A program made the translations under genes and the position numbers. A stretch of DNA of 64,000 nucleotides, from assembly GCF_014647675.1 (NCBI RefSeq), contig NZ_BMPQ01000007.1:15249-79248 (forward strand), given 5' to 3'. This document shows positions 52,127 to 60,324 of the stretch, piece by piece. This stretch comes from Streptomyces flaveus. Lineage in GTDB: Bacteria > Actinomycetota > Actinomycetes > Streptomycetales > Streptomycetaceae. The notes under the pieces are model-generated. The model was not told where the DNA came from. It saw only the letters and a program-made list of their open reading frames with translations, and searched no databases. Position 1 is the first letter of the stretch; every line of letters begins with the position of its first letter.

Positions 52127-52429
52127 TCAGACGGCAGGCAGACCGAGGAGCGTCCGCGCCACCGCCGTGGGCGTCTCGTCGCGCTCCCGCGCGAGGGCGA
52201 TGACCGCCCGGCACGCCAGCTCGTTCACGCCGAACGACAACGCCTCCGGCGACACCCAGGCCGCGGCCTCGTCGATCCGGTCCTGGTCGTCGTCGGCGCA
52301 CGCCGACACGTAGGCCGCTGCCGCCTCGAACAGGTTGTGAGTGCGCTTCTGCGGACGCCGGTCCTCCTGAGACCCGGCCGCTTCCGGGCGCGAAAGGAAC
52401 TTGCGGAGTCTGGCTAGCATGCCGGACAT
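52127..52429 (-). CDS. conserved hypothetical small protein
   Basis: A 100-residue alpha-helical protein (MLARLRKFLSRP, then THNLFEAAAAYVSACADDDQDRIDEAAAWVSPEALSFGVNELACRAVIALA). I prefer ATG 52429 with AAGG eight bases upstream; an ATG-type start at 52474 would add 15 residues. No domain recognised. It lies between a hypothetical and a methyltransferase gene and shows no operon link. Confidence 0.65.
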   Translation of the reverse strand: MSGMLARLRKFLSRPEAAGSQEDRRPQKRTHNLFEAAAAYVSACADDDQDRIDEAAAWVSPEALSFGVNELACRAVIALARERDETPTAVARTLLGLPAV

Positions 52430-52585
52430 GCGGGCCACCTTCCCCCTGTGTGAGTGCCACCGCTGATCGCTCACCTGCTGCTAATCAACGTAGAGACGAA
52501 GTCCCGGCACCAGAAGAGGGACGGTGCGGTGAACCGGCACGGCGCCGCAATCCGGGGTTACCGGCGCAGCCTCGCCGGAGCGTCC

Positions 52586-53185
52586 TCAGGAGTCTCGTAC
52601 AGCCAGTGCGAGGAACCGGGCGTCCTCGTCGACGTACGACGTCATGCGCCAGCCGGAGCCGGACAGAAGCGGGCCGAGGTTGGCCTCCGCGCGCAGGTCG
52701 TCCGGTGTGATCTGCCGGCCCTGACGGGCCGCGAGCGCCGCCCGGCCGATGGGATGGAAGAGCGCCAGCTTCCCGCCGGGCCGTACGACACGCGCCAACT
52801 CCCGCAGATTCTCGGCAGGGTTCGGCAGGTGTGCGACGAGGCCCGCCGCGAAGACCGCCTCGAGCGAGGCCGTGCGCAGGGGAAGCGCGGCCGCATCGGC
52901 CAGCAGCAGCCTTCCCGCACGGTCCCGTCCCGCCCGTACCGCGGCCTCCAGCATGGCGGGAGTCAGGTCCGCGCCCAGAACCACTCCGGAGGGTCCCACG
53001 GCCTCCTTCAGCGGCGGCAGGGCCCGTCCTGTGCCGCAGCCCGCGTCCAGTACGTGATCGCCCTTCCGTAGGCCCAGTTCGGCGACCGCCGCGGTGTACG
53101 CCGGACCGTCGTCGGGAAACCGGGCGTCCCACTCGGCCGCGCGGACCGAGAAGAACTCCTGCACGTGTGCGTGGTCGTCGCTCAT
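52586..53185 (-). CDS. class I SAM-dependent methyltransferase
   Basis: A 199-residue methyltransferase. The SAM-binding motif I is HVLDAGCGTGRALPPL (about 45-60), followed by VLGADLTPAMLEAAV, LLLADAAALPLRTASLEAVFAAGLVAHL and RVVRPGGKLALFHPIG, the pattern of the Methyltransf_11 group (ubiE-like). The start is ambiguous between 53185 (MSDDHAHVQEFF) and 53194, or ATG/GTG further upstream. Substrate unknown. Confidence 0.85.
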   Translation of the reverse strand: MSDDHAHVQEFFSVRAAEWDARFPDDGPAYTAAVAELGLRKGDHVLDAGCGTGRALPPLKEAVGPSGVVLGADLTPAMLEAAVRAGRDRAGRLLLADAAALPLRTASLEAVFAAGLVAHLPNPAENLRELARVVRPGGKLALFHPIGRAALAARQGRQITPDDLRAEANLGPLLSGSGWRMTSYVDEDARFLALAVRDS

Positions 53186-53388
53186 GCTCCGCATGATCTC
53201 GCACCGGCGCCCGGCCGGACGCTTTCGCACCGGCGCCGAGCCGTATGATCGGCACTGACGTGAACCGCGAGGCGGTGCACACGTTCGAGCATGACGCGAT
53301 CGTTCAAGTACACCTTGGCGTCATATTCCAACACCTTTCGAAATGCGCCCCCTTCATGTACTCCAGACCGGGCTAGCGTCCCGGAGCC

Positions 53389-54162
53389 ATGGGACACCTG
53401 GACCACGCCACCTTCGGCTGGCTGACCCCCGCGTTGTCGTACGTGATGGCCTGCATAGGCGCCGCCCTGGGGCTGCGCTGCACGGTCCGTGCGCTGGGCG
53501 CCTCGGGGCGGTCGCGCCGCAACTGGCTGCTCACCGCGGCCTCCGCCATCGGCACGGGCATCTGGACCATGCACTTCGTGGCGATGCTCGGCTTCAGCGT
53601 CAGCGGCACCGAGATCCGCTACGACGTGCCACTGACCATCCTCAGCCTGCTCGTCGCCATGGTCGTCGTCGGCGCGGGTGTCTTCGCCGTCGGCTACGGC
53701 CGTGACCGAGGCAGGGCACTGGTCCTCGGCGGCCTCACCACCGGGATCGGCGTGGCGAGCATGCACTACCTGGGCATGGTCGCCCTGCGGCTGCACGGTG
53801 ACGTGAACTACGACCCGGTGCTTGTCGGGATCTCCGTCGTGATCGCCGTGGTCGCGGCGACCGCCGCACTCTGGGCGGCACTGAACATCAAGTCGCCCAT
53901 CGCGGTCGCCGTCGCCTCCCTCGTCATGGGAGTGGCGGTGAGCAGCATGCACTACACCGGGATGATCGCGGTCAGCGTGCGTGTCTCCCCCTCCGGCGAG
54001 GCCCTGCCCGGGGCCACGGCGATGCAGTTCATCTTCCCCCTCGCCGTCGGCCTCGGGTCCTATCTCTTCCTGACATCGGCGTTCGTCGCGCTCTCCCCGA
54101 CCGCTGGAGAACGCGCTGCCTCCGCATCGGCCCAGCGACCCGTCGAGAGCGCCGCCCACTAG
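53389..54162 (+). CDS. MHYT-domain integral membrane sensor
   Basis: A 257-residue membrane protein with the three repeats that define the MHYT domain: TMHFVAMLGF (about residue 63), SMHYLGMVAL (about 125) and SMHYTGMIAV (about 187), in seven or so hydrophobic segments. MHYT domains are proposed to bind a metal such as copper and to sense oxygen, CO or NO, and are usually fused to GGDEF/EAL or kinase domains. Here the protein stands alone but ends only 53 bases before the conservon histidine-kinase-like gene, so it may be its membrane sensor. Confidence 0.9.
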   Translation: MGHLDHATFGWLTPALSYVMACIGAALGLRCTVRALGASGRSRRNWLLTAASAIGTGIWTMHFVAMLGFSVSGTEIRYDVPLTILSLLVAMVVVGAGVFAVGYGRDRGRALVLGGLTTGIGVASMHYLGMVALRLHGDVNYDPVLVGISVVIAVVAATAALWAALNIKSPIAVAVASLVMGVAVSSMHYTGMIAVSVRVSPSGEALPGATAMQFIFPLAVGLGSYLFLTSAFVALSPTAGERAASASAQRPVESAAH

Positions 54163-54215
54163 CGCAGAGACCGCGACCTGCAGGCGCGCCCCGAACCACT
54201 TCGAGCGAGGAGGCC

Positions 54216-56753
54216 ATGCGTACACCCCGTAGGACCCCAGCAGGCGGCTCCCAGCCGCCGCCCCCGGCTCCCGCACGGGGCCGCCGCGCGCACGCCGGAC
54301 CACCGGCCGACGAAGACTCCGCACCGGAAGAGCCGGCCGGTACCGCGCCGAGTGAGATACCCACGCGCGCGGGACGTTGGAGTCCGCGCCCCCGCACCGT
54401 GCGGGCGAAGATCGTCTGCCTGTTGATGGTGCCCGTCATCTCCTTGCTCGCGCTGTGGGCGTACGCCACCGTCACCACGGCCCAGGACGTCGCGCGGCTG
54501 CGGCAGTTGCAGCGGGTCGACTCCCAGGTACGTACCCCGGTGGCCGCCGCCGTCGCCGCGCTCCAGGCCGAGCGCACGGCCGCCGTACGCCGTGCGACCG
54601 ACCCCGCCGCCGAGCAGGAGAGCCACCTCAAGCAACTGGCGGCACGCACCGACCGGGCCGTGGCGAAGCTGCGGCTCGGGGAGCACAACACCGTCGCCGA
54701 CAGCCAGGAGCTGCCCTCCGGAGTGGCGCAACGCCTCGAAACGTTCGTCACCCGTGCCGAGCAACTGCGTTCCCTGCGGACCGCGGTGCTCGAACGGCGG
54801 ACGGGATGGCAAGAGACGTACGCGCAGTACACACAGACCATTTCGACGGCCTTCTCGGTGGGCGGTGCGCTCACCGGCATCCAGGACGCCGATCTCGGCT
54901 CCGACGCGCGCGTGGTGCTCGAGTTCGCCCGCGCGGGGGAGGCCCTGGCCCAGGAGGACGCGGTGCTTGCCGGCGCCCGGCTCACCGGGACCCTCGACGG
55001 AGAGCGGCTGCGACTGTTCAACGGTGCCGTCCACACACGCCGGTTGCTCACCGAATCCGCTGTCCCGGACCTGCGCGGGACCGAGCAGGCCGCGTGGGGT
55101 GCCCTCGCCGAGGGCAGCGCGTACGCCGAACTGCGCGCTGCCGAGGACAAGGTGCTCGCGAGCCGACACGGCCGCAGGGCCGTCCAGGCCGCGCCCGAGG
55201 AGAACTGGAAAGCGGCGCACGCGCGCGTGCAGGACGACATGCGGACGATCGAGGCAGGCGCGGGCCACGGCGTCGCGGACCGCGCCGACCCGTTCCGGCG
55301 TGGCCTGCTCTCACCGGCCGGTGCCGCGGTCCTCCTCGGCCTCATCGCCGTGGCGGCGTCCCTCGTCATCTCCGTACGCATCGGACGCGGCCTCGTCGTC
55401 GAGTTGGTGAGCCTGCGCAACAGCGCACTGGAGATCGCCCGCCGCAAACTCCCGCACGCCATGCGCCGACTGCGGGCGGGAGAGGAGATCGACGTCCGTG
55501 CCGAGGCCCCTCCCGGCCCGCCCGCGGAGGACGAGGCAGGCCAGGTCGCGGAGGCCCTGAGCACCGTGCACCGCGCCGCCCTGCGCGCCGCGGTCGAACG
55601 CGCGGAACTCGCCAGCGGCATCTCCGGAGTCTTCGTCAACCTCGCCCGCCGCAGCCAGGTCCTTGTGCACCGCCAGCTGAACCTGCTGGACAGCATGGAG
55701 CGCCGGTCCGAGGACCCGGACGAACTGAGCGACCTGTTCCGGCTCGACCACCTGACCACGCGTATGCGCCGGCATGCGGAGAGCTTGATCATCCTCTCCG
55801 GAGCTGCTCCCGGCCGGGCCTGGCGGATGCCGGTGTCGCTCTCGAACGTGGTCCGTGCCGCCGTATCCGAAGTCGAGGACTACGCGCGCGTGGAGGTACG
55901 ACACCTCCCGGAGACGTCGGTCGTCGGAGCCGCGGTCGCCGACCTCACCCACCTCCTTGCCGAAATCGTCGAGAACGCCGCCCAGTTCTCGCCGCCCCAC
56001 ACCAAGGTACGCATCACCGGCGAGCCGGTCGGCAACGGCTACGCGCTGGAGATCGAGGACCGGGGCCTCGGCATGGGCAAGGAGACCCTCGCCGAAGCGA
56101 ACCGTCGCATCGAGCAGTCCGAAGCTCTCGACCTGTTCGACAGCGACCGGCTCGGGCTCTTCGTGGTGAGCAGGCTCGCCGCCCGGCACGGCATCAAGGT
56201 GCACCTGCGGACCTCGCCCTACGGCGGCACCACCGCGGTCGTCCTGATGCCCACCACACTGCTTCACACAACGGCCGCGGAACGTTCCGGTGCCAACCGG
56301 GCGGAGACCGGACCGCCCGAGGAACGCGAGTACGCGCGCGTGCCCGCCGCCCCGCAACAGGACTCCGTGGAGCCCTTGAGCGAACGGCCCGCTCTGGTGG
56401 CCCCCGCACAGACGGCCACACAGGCCTCCGGGAACGGCCCGCACGACGCCCCACCGCCCGGCGTCACGACCCTGCGGCTGCACCGCCCGGCCGACGACGC
56501 CCAGGAATCCGAAGGGCTCCCACAGCGCGTACGACAGGCGAGCCTCGCCCCGCAGTTGCGTGAGGAGCGCCCCGCCGAGCCCGCGGCAGCGGCGAACCCT
56601 CAGGTCGACGAGGAGCGCACCCCCGAGCTGGTACGGGACCGTATGGCGGCCTACCGCGCAGGCTGGGCCCGCGGCGGCGGTCGCTCGCCCGGCCTCGGCG
56701 CAATTCCCGACCCCGCCTCGGACGGCGACGGCAGCGAAGGAGACCTCGCATGA
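54216..56753 (+). CDS. cvnA: conservon sensor, nitrate-sensing-type histidine kinase-like protein
   Basis: An 845-residue CvnA-type protein. A disordered Pro-rich start, first membrane helix (IVCLLMVPVISLLALWAYATV, about 66-87), an extracytoplasmic nitrate/nitrite-sensing-like helical domain, second helix (about 365-392), a HAMP-like region, a helical segment at LVHRQLNLLDSMERR, and a HATPase with N box IVENAAQF (about 583), G box DRGLGMG (about 614) and YGGTTAVVLMP. The phosphorylatable histidine typical of ordinary kinases is not obvious. A disordered tail of about 160 residues ends the protein. GGAGG before the ATG. Stop overlaps cvnB (ATGA). It likely signals through CvnB, C and D, as in the G-protein-coupled-like conservons of Streptomyces. 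Confidence 0.92.
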   Translation: MRTPRRTPAGGSQPPPPAPARGRRAHAGPPADEDSAPEEPAGTAPSEIPTRAGRWSPRPRTVRAKIVCLLMVPVISLLALWAYATVTTAQDVARLRQLQRVDSQVRTPVAAAVAALQAERTAAVRRATDPAAEQESHLKQLAARTDRAVAKLRLGEHNTVADSQELPSGVAQRLETFVTRAEQLRSLRTAVLERRTGWQETYAQYTQTISTAFSVGGALTGIQDADLGSDARVVLEFARAGEALAQEDAVLAGARLTGTLDGERLRLFNGAVHTRRLLTESAVPDLRGTEQAAWGALAEGSAYAELRAAEDKVLASRHGRRAVQAAPEENWKAAHARVQDDMRTIEAGAGHGVADRADPFRRGLLSPAGAAVLLGLIAVAASLVISVRIGRGLVVELVSLRNSALEIARRKLPHAMRRLRAGEEIDVRAEAPPGPPAEDEAGQVAEALSTVHRAALRAAVERAELASGISGVFVNLARRSQVLVHRQLNLLDSMERRSEDPDELSDLFRLDHLTTRMRRHAESLIILSGAAPGRAWRMPVSLSNVVRAAVSEVEDYARVEVRHLPETSVVGAAVADLTHLLAEIVENAAQFSPPHTKVRITGEPVGNGYALEIEDRGLGMGKETLAEANRRIEQSEALDLFDSDRLGLFVVSRLAARHGIKVHLRTSPYGGTTAVVLMPTTLLHTTAAERSGANRAETGPPEEREYARVPAAPQQDSVEPLSERPALVAPAQTATQASGNGPHDAPPPGVTTLRLHRPADDAQESEGLPQRVRQASLAPQLREERPAEPAAAANPQVDEERTPELVRDRMAAYRAGWARGGGRSPGLGAIPDPASDGDGSEGDLA

Positions 56754-57187
56754 TCCACGACCGGGATATGGGAACCGCGCAGCGGACCGGTGAACTCGAC
56801 TGGCTGCTGGACGACTTGGTGATGCGCGTCGGTGAGGTACGCCATGCCGTGGTGCTGTCCAACGACGGGCTCGCGATGGGCGCGTCCGGCGGCCTCACGC
56901 GGGAGGACGCCGAGCACCTCTCCGCGGTCGCCTCGGGCTTCAACAGCCTGGCCAAGGGCGCGGGCCGCCACTTCGGCGTCGGCGGCGTACGCCAGACGAT
57001 GGTGGAGATGGACGACGGCTTCCTGTTCGTGGCCGCCGCGGGCGACGGCTCCTGCCTCGCCGTCCTCAGCGCCGTGACGGCCGACATCGGGCTGGTCGCC
57101 TACGAGATGGCGCTGCTGGTCAAGCGAGTGGGCGAGCACCTCTCCACGGCGCCGCGGGTCGCCGCGGGACCGGCCGCGTCCGGGTGA
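56750..57187 (+). CDS. cvnB: conservon roadblock/LC7 protein
   Basis: A 145-residue Roadblock/LC7-domain protein. Typical sequence LDWLLDDLVMRVGEVRHAVVLSNDGLAMGASGG, GRHFGVGGVRQTMVEMDDGFLFVAAAGDGSCLAVL. CvnB-type proteins act as small regulators of the GTPase CvnD. Its start overlaps the stop of cvnA. A close paralogue lies at 58814. Confidence 0.95.
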   Translation: MIHDRDMGTAQRTGELDWLLDDLVMRVGEVRHAVVLSNDGLAMGASGGLTREDAEHLSAVASGFNSLAKGAGRHFGVGGVRQTMVEMDDGFLFVAAAGDGSCLAVLSAVTADIGLVAYEMALLVKRVGEHLSTAPRVAAGPAASG

Positions 57188-57203
57188 GCGAAGGACGACG
57201 GAC

Positions 57204-57617
57204 ATGACCGAGGACAGAACCGGCCCTCCTGAGCAGCCGGGCAGCCAGTGGTACGACGACGAGGCCGGGCCGCTCGTCCGCCCGTACGCGATGACAGGCG
57301 GACGAACCAAACCCGGACCCACCGGGGTGGGCTTCGACCTGATCGCGCTCGTCACCCTGGACACGAGCGCCCCGGACGTCGGCGACGACACCTCACTCGG
57401 CCCGGAACACCTGGCCCTCATCGACCTCTGCCGTGCGGAGACCCAGTCCGTCGCCGAACTGGCCGCGGGCGCCGACCTGCCCGTCGGCGTGGTCCGGGTG
57501 CTCCTCGGAGACCTCCTGGAGCTGGGCTGCGTCACGGTCAGCCGCCCAGTGCCACCCGCCCAACTGCCCGACGAACGCATCCTGCGCGAGGTCATCGAGG
57601 GACTGAGAGCGCTGTGA
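57204..57617 (+). CDS. cvnC: conservon DUF742 protein
   Basis: A 137-residue DUF742 protein. The N-terminal core SQWYDDEAGPLVRPYAMTGGRTKP is the family signature and the C-terminal half is a winged-helix-like domain (LIDLCRAETQSVAELAAGADLPVGVVRVLLGDLLELGCVTV). CvnC partners CvnB and CvnD at the membrane. It follows cvnB by 16 bases; then 54 bases with a palindrome separate it from cvnD. Confidence 0.95.
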   Translation: MTEDRTGPPEQPGSQWYDDEAGPLVRPYAMTGGRTKPGPTGVGFDLIALVTLDTSAPDVGDDTSLGPEHLALIDLCRAETQSVAELAAGADLPVGVVRVLLGDLLELGCVTVSRPVPPAQLPDERILREVIEGLRAL

Positions 57618-57635
57618 AGACGGACCCGAACCCAC

Positions 57636-57651
57636 GCCGGCCATGGCCGGC
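57636..57651. other. 16-bp palindrome between cvnC and cvnD
   Basis: GCCGGCCATGGCCGGC is a perfect palindrome in the 54-base cvnC-cvnD gap, 21 bases before the cvnD start. It may lower translation or transcription of the GTPase gene, or be a chance GC-rich palindrome. Confidence 0.3.
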
Positions 57652-57671
57652 ACTCCCGAGAGAAGTGATCG

Positions 57672-58277
57672 ATGGTCTCCGAGCACTCCGACACCCCGAA
57701 CGGTGAGACGGCCCCACTGGCCTTGAAGATCCTGGTCGCCGGCGGATTCGGCGTGGGCAAGACCACCCTCGTAGGAGCCGTCAGCGAGATCAGGCCGCTG
57801 CGCACCGAGGAACTGCTCAGTGAGGTGGGCCAGTCGGTCGACGACACCGGCGGTGTGGACCAGAAGGTCACGACGACCGTCGCCATGGACTTCGGCCGCA
57901 TCACCATCAGGTCCGGTCTGTCGCTCTACCTGTTCGGCACACCGGGACAGGACCGGTTCTGGTTCCTGTGGGACGAACTGTCCCAGGGCGCCCTCGGTGC
58001 CGTCGTCCTCGCGGACACCCGGCGGCTCGGGGACTGCTTCCCCGCGGTCGACTACTTCGAGCACCGGCGCATCCCGTTCGTCGTGGCCGTCAACTGCTTC
58101 GCGGATGCGCGTACTTACGGAGCCCACGAGGTATCACGCGCCCTCGACCTCGACCAGGGCACACCCGTGGTGCTCTGCGACGCCCGTGACCGCGACTCGG
58201 GGAAGGAGGTGCTGATACGTCTCGTCGAGTACGCCGGGCGGATGCACACCGCCCGGCTGCTCGACTCCGTCGGCTGA
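57672..58277 (+). CDS. cvnD: conservon GTP-binding protein
   Basis: A 201-residue small GTPase-like protein. The P-loop is AGGFGVGKTTLVGAVSEI, the switch regions include TTTVAMDFGRI, and G3 is YLFGTPGQDRFWFLWDEL. The guanine-specificity motif, usually NCFD in CvnD proteins, reads VAVNCFADARTY here, with the aspartate moved one place. VVLCDARDRDSGKEVL closes the fold. It should cycle between GDP and GTP states under control of CvnB and CvnA. Start ATG 57672 with GAGAAG nearby. Confidence 0.93.
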   Translation: MVSEHSDTPNGETAPLALKILVAGGFGVGKTTLVGAVSEIRPLRTEELLSEVGQSVDDTGGVDQKVTTTVAMDFGRITIRSGLSLYLFGTPGQDRFWFLWDELSQGALGAVVLADTRRLGDCFPAVDYFEHRRIPFVVAVNCFADARTYGAHEVSRALDLDQGTPVVLCDARDRDSGKEVLIRLVEYAGRMHTARLLDSVG

Positions 58278-58290
58278 CGCTGCGGCTCGC

Positions 58291-58719
58291 TCAGTCCGAG
58301 ACAGCGGCCTGGGCGAGGACCTTCTCGATGCTCACCCGCACGAGGAGTTCGCCCGGCACGCCGTTGCGGGCGGCGAACTCCTCGGCCCGGTCCTCGCCCA
58401 TGTAACGCGCCCCTATCCGCCCGGCCCACAGCCGGACCTCATCGAGATCCTCCGAGATCCGGGCGCGCCCCCGCAGGACCACGAAGGCGTACGGGGGCCG
58501 GTCGTCGTCCACGCACAGGGCGACCCGGCCGTCCCGGGCAAGATTGCGCCCCTTGACGGTGCCCTTCCCGGTGTTGAAGACAAGGTCGTCCCCGTCGAGC
58601 ACGAACCAGATCGGTGCCACATGCGGACTTCCGTCCGCTCGGACAGTCGACAGCTTGCCGGTGCGGGTGCCGTCCGAGACGAACGCCCGCCATTCCTCAT
58701 CAGTCATGTTCTGTGCCAT
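58291..58719 (-). CDS. PPOX-class, F420/FMN-dependent oxidoreductase
   Basis: A 142-residue split-barrel flavin/deazaflavin enzyme of the pyridoxamine-phosphate-oxidase-like superfamily. Motifs: GKLSTVRADGSPHVAPIWFVLDGDDLVFNTG, KGRNLARDGRVALCVDDDRPPYAFVVLRGRARI. Such proteins use F420 or FMN, or bind heme; substrate unknown. It is encoded on the opposite strand between cvnD and the extra roadblock gene, so it interrupts an otherwise rightward group. Confidence 0.88.
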   Translation of the reverse strand: MAQNMTDEEWRAFVSDGTRTGKLSTVRADGSPHVAPIWFVLDGDDLVFNTGKGTVKGRNLARDGRVALCVDDDRPPYAFVVLRGRARISEDLDEVRLWAGRIGARYMGEDRAEEFAARNGVPGELLVRVSIEKVLAQAAVSD

Positions 58720-58813
58720 GCACCCATCCTGCTTGCCCGGACGGCGGCTGTGGGGAAGGCTGGCTCGTCAGATCCTCAGGCCAGAGGTGACTCACAACAC
58801 GGGGAGACGGATC

Positions 58814-59227
58814 ATGGAGCCGAACCAGGGACTCGGCTGGCTGCTGGACGACCTGACCGAGCGCGTCGAACACGTACGACATGCGCTGGTGCTGTCCAAC
58901 GACGGGCTGGTCACGGCGGCCAGTACGGGGCTCAGGCGCGAGGACGCCGAACACCTCGCCGCCGTCTCGTCGGGGCTGCACAGCCTGGCCAAGGGCTCGG
59001 GCCGGCACTTCGGCGCAGGCCGAGTCCGGCAGACGATGATCGAGTTCGATGACGCGGTCCTGTTCGTCACGGCGGCGGGCACCGGCAGCTGTCTGTGCGT
59101 GCTCAGCGCGGCCGAAGCGGACATCGGCCAGGTCGCCTACGAGATGACGCTCCTCGTCAACCGCGTCGGTGAACACCTCGACATCGATGCGCGACAGCCG
59201 GAACACGCACCCGCCATAGACCCCTGA
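58814..59227 (+). CDS. orphan roadblock/LC7 protein, CvnB paralogue
   Basis: A 137-residue protein closely similar to the CvnB at 56750: LGWLLDDLTERVEHVRHALVLSNDGL, GRHFGAGRVRQTMIEFDDAVLFVTAAGTGSCLCVL, YEMTLLVNRVGEHLDI. No cvnA, cvnC or cvnD accompanies it. ATG with GGGGAG seven bases upstream. It could bind the neighbouring CvnD or a different GTPase, making a regulatory competitor of CvnB; that is inference from similarity and position. Confidence 0.93.
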   Translation: MEPNQGLGWLLDDLTERVEHVRHALVLSNDGLVTAASTGLRREDAEHLAAVSSGLHSLAKGSGRHFGAGRVRQTMIEFDDAVLFVTAAGTGSCLCVLSAAEADIGQVAYEMTLLVNRVGEHLDIDARQPEHAPAIDP

Positions 59228-59378
59228 CCTGCAGAGACGTTGACCCGCTCCAGGTTGTCCACAGGCTGAGCGGGGGCGTGGCGAACCGGCTACGGTTTTT
59301 CCCGAAGCGAGCGCACGCATACGGCGCAAGCAAGGCAAAGGCACGCAAGTGCATGTCGCTGTACGGGGGAGAACCATC

Positions 59379-60320
59379 ATGTCCGGCAACACCATCACGC
59401 AGTCCGCCCTGCCCACCACTGCCCTGGCCGCCGCGGCGGCGGTCCGGCGGACACTCGCGCCGAGCCGTGCGGCGCGGGAACTGGGCCTGAAACGAGGCGA
59501 GTTCGACCTCGCCGTCCGACTCGGATGCATCAGGACCGTCCCCGACGAAGGGGGCGGAGGCCGTCGCGTCGCCTGTGTGGAGATCGACCGGGTGCGTTCC
59601 GAAACCGGTTTTCCCGAGGCGCTGCGCGAGCGCGTCAAGGCCGTGGGCACCGCGGAGGGCGCGGCCCTCATGGGGGTGTCGGCAGCCCGGTTCACGCGGT
59701 TCGCACGCCTCGGCCTGATCTCGCCCGTCAAGTGGTACCTGAACCGGTACAGGGCTGTGGTCTGGCTGTATCTGGCCGAGGAACTGCGGCAGTTCGCCGC
59801 GGGCGAGGACAACGCCCCGCTGTTGAGCGGCCGTACGCCCGAGGGTCTGCGCGACCAGTTGGACGCGGGCGTGGACCTGCGGGCCCGCAACTGGCGCGGG
59901 CGGCATGTGGGATTTCTGCTGCGGCAGACCGGGGATCCCTGGGCGCGCGCCGCGGCCGTGGCGTCCCTGCTGGATCCCGTGCAGGTCGCGGAGATCATCG
60001 AGGACCCGTACGAACGCGCCTATCTGAACCGCTTCCGCCCCGAGCAGCCGGCCCACGGCGCGCCTGATTCACCCGCCGCCCACGTCGTCGCACGGATCAC
60101 GACTGCACAGGACCCGGACGAAATCAGCTGGCTCCGCAGCGACTTGGCGAACACGATCGATGAGGCACGAGAGGACCGGCCCGCCCCACGTCCGACACCG
60201 AGGGAAGCCGAGACACCGCGTGCGCGTCGGGAACCACGGCTGATCGAGGAGCGGCAGAGCGTCGGGGAACCGGAACGCTCCCGCGGCCTCTTCGGATGGC
60301 TGCGCCGCAGAAACCCCTGA
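59379..60320 (+). CDS. DUF6397-like conserved protein
   Basis: A 313-residue protein of a Streptomyces-specific family (DUF6397 as I recall). The N-terminal 160 residues contain two helix-turn-helix-looking segments (SRAARELGLKRGEFDLAVRLGCI; GTAEGAALMGVSAARFTRFARLGLISPVKWYLNRYRAVVWLYLAEEL), then DPWARAAAVASLLDPVQVAEIIEDPYERAYLNRF, and a disordered Arg-rich tail ending FGWLRRRNP. I start at ATG 59379 with GGGGGAG before it. The upstream gap has one DnaA-box-like TTGTCCACA at 59255-59263. DNA binding is plausible; function unknown. It ends four bases from the convergent thioesterase gene. Confidence 0.8.
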   Translation: MSGNTITQSALPTTALAAAAAVRRTLAPSRAARELGLKRGEFDLAVRLGCIRTVPDEGGGGRRVACVEIDRVRSETGFPEALRERVKAVGTAEGAALMGVSAARFTRFARLGLISPVKWYLNRYRAVVWLYLAEELRQFAAGEDNAPLLSGRTPEGLRDQLDAGVDLRARNWRGRHVGFLLRQTGDPWARAAAVASLLDPVQVAEIIEDPYERAYLNRFRPEQPAHGAPDSPAAHVVARITTAQDPDEISWLRSDLANTIDEAREDRPAPRPTPREAETPRARREPRLIEERQSVGEPERSRGLFGWLRRRNP

Positions 60321-60324
60321 CCCG

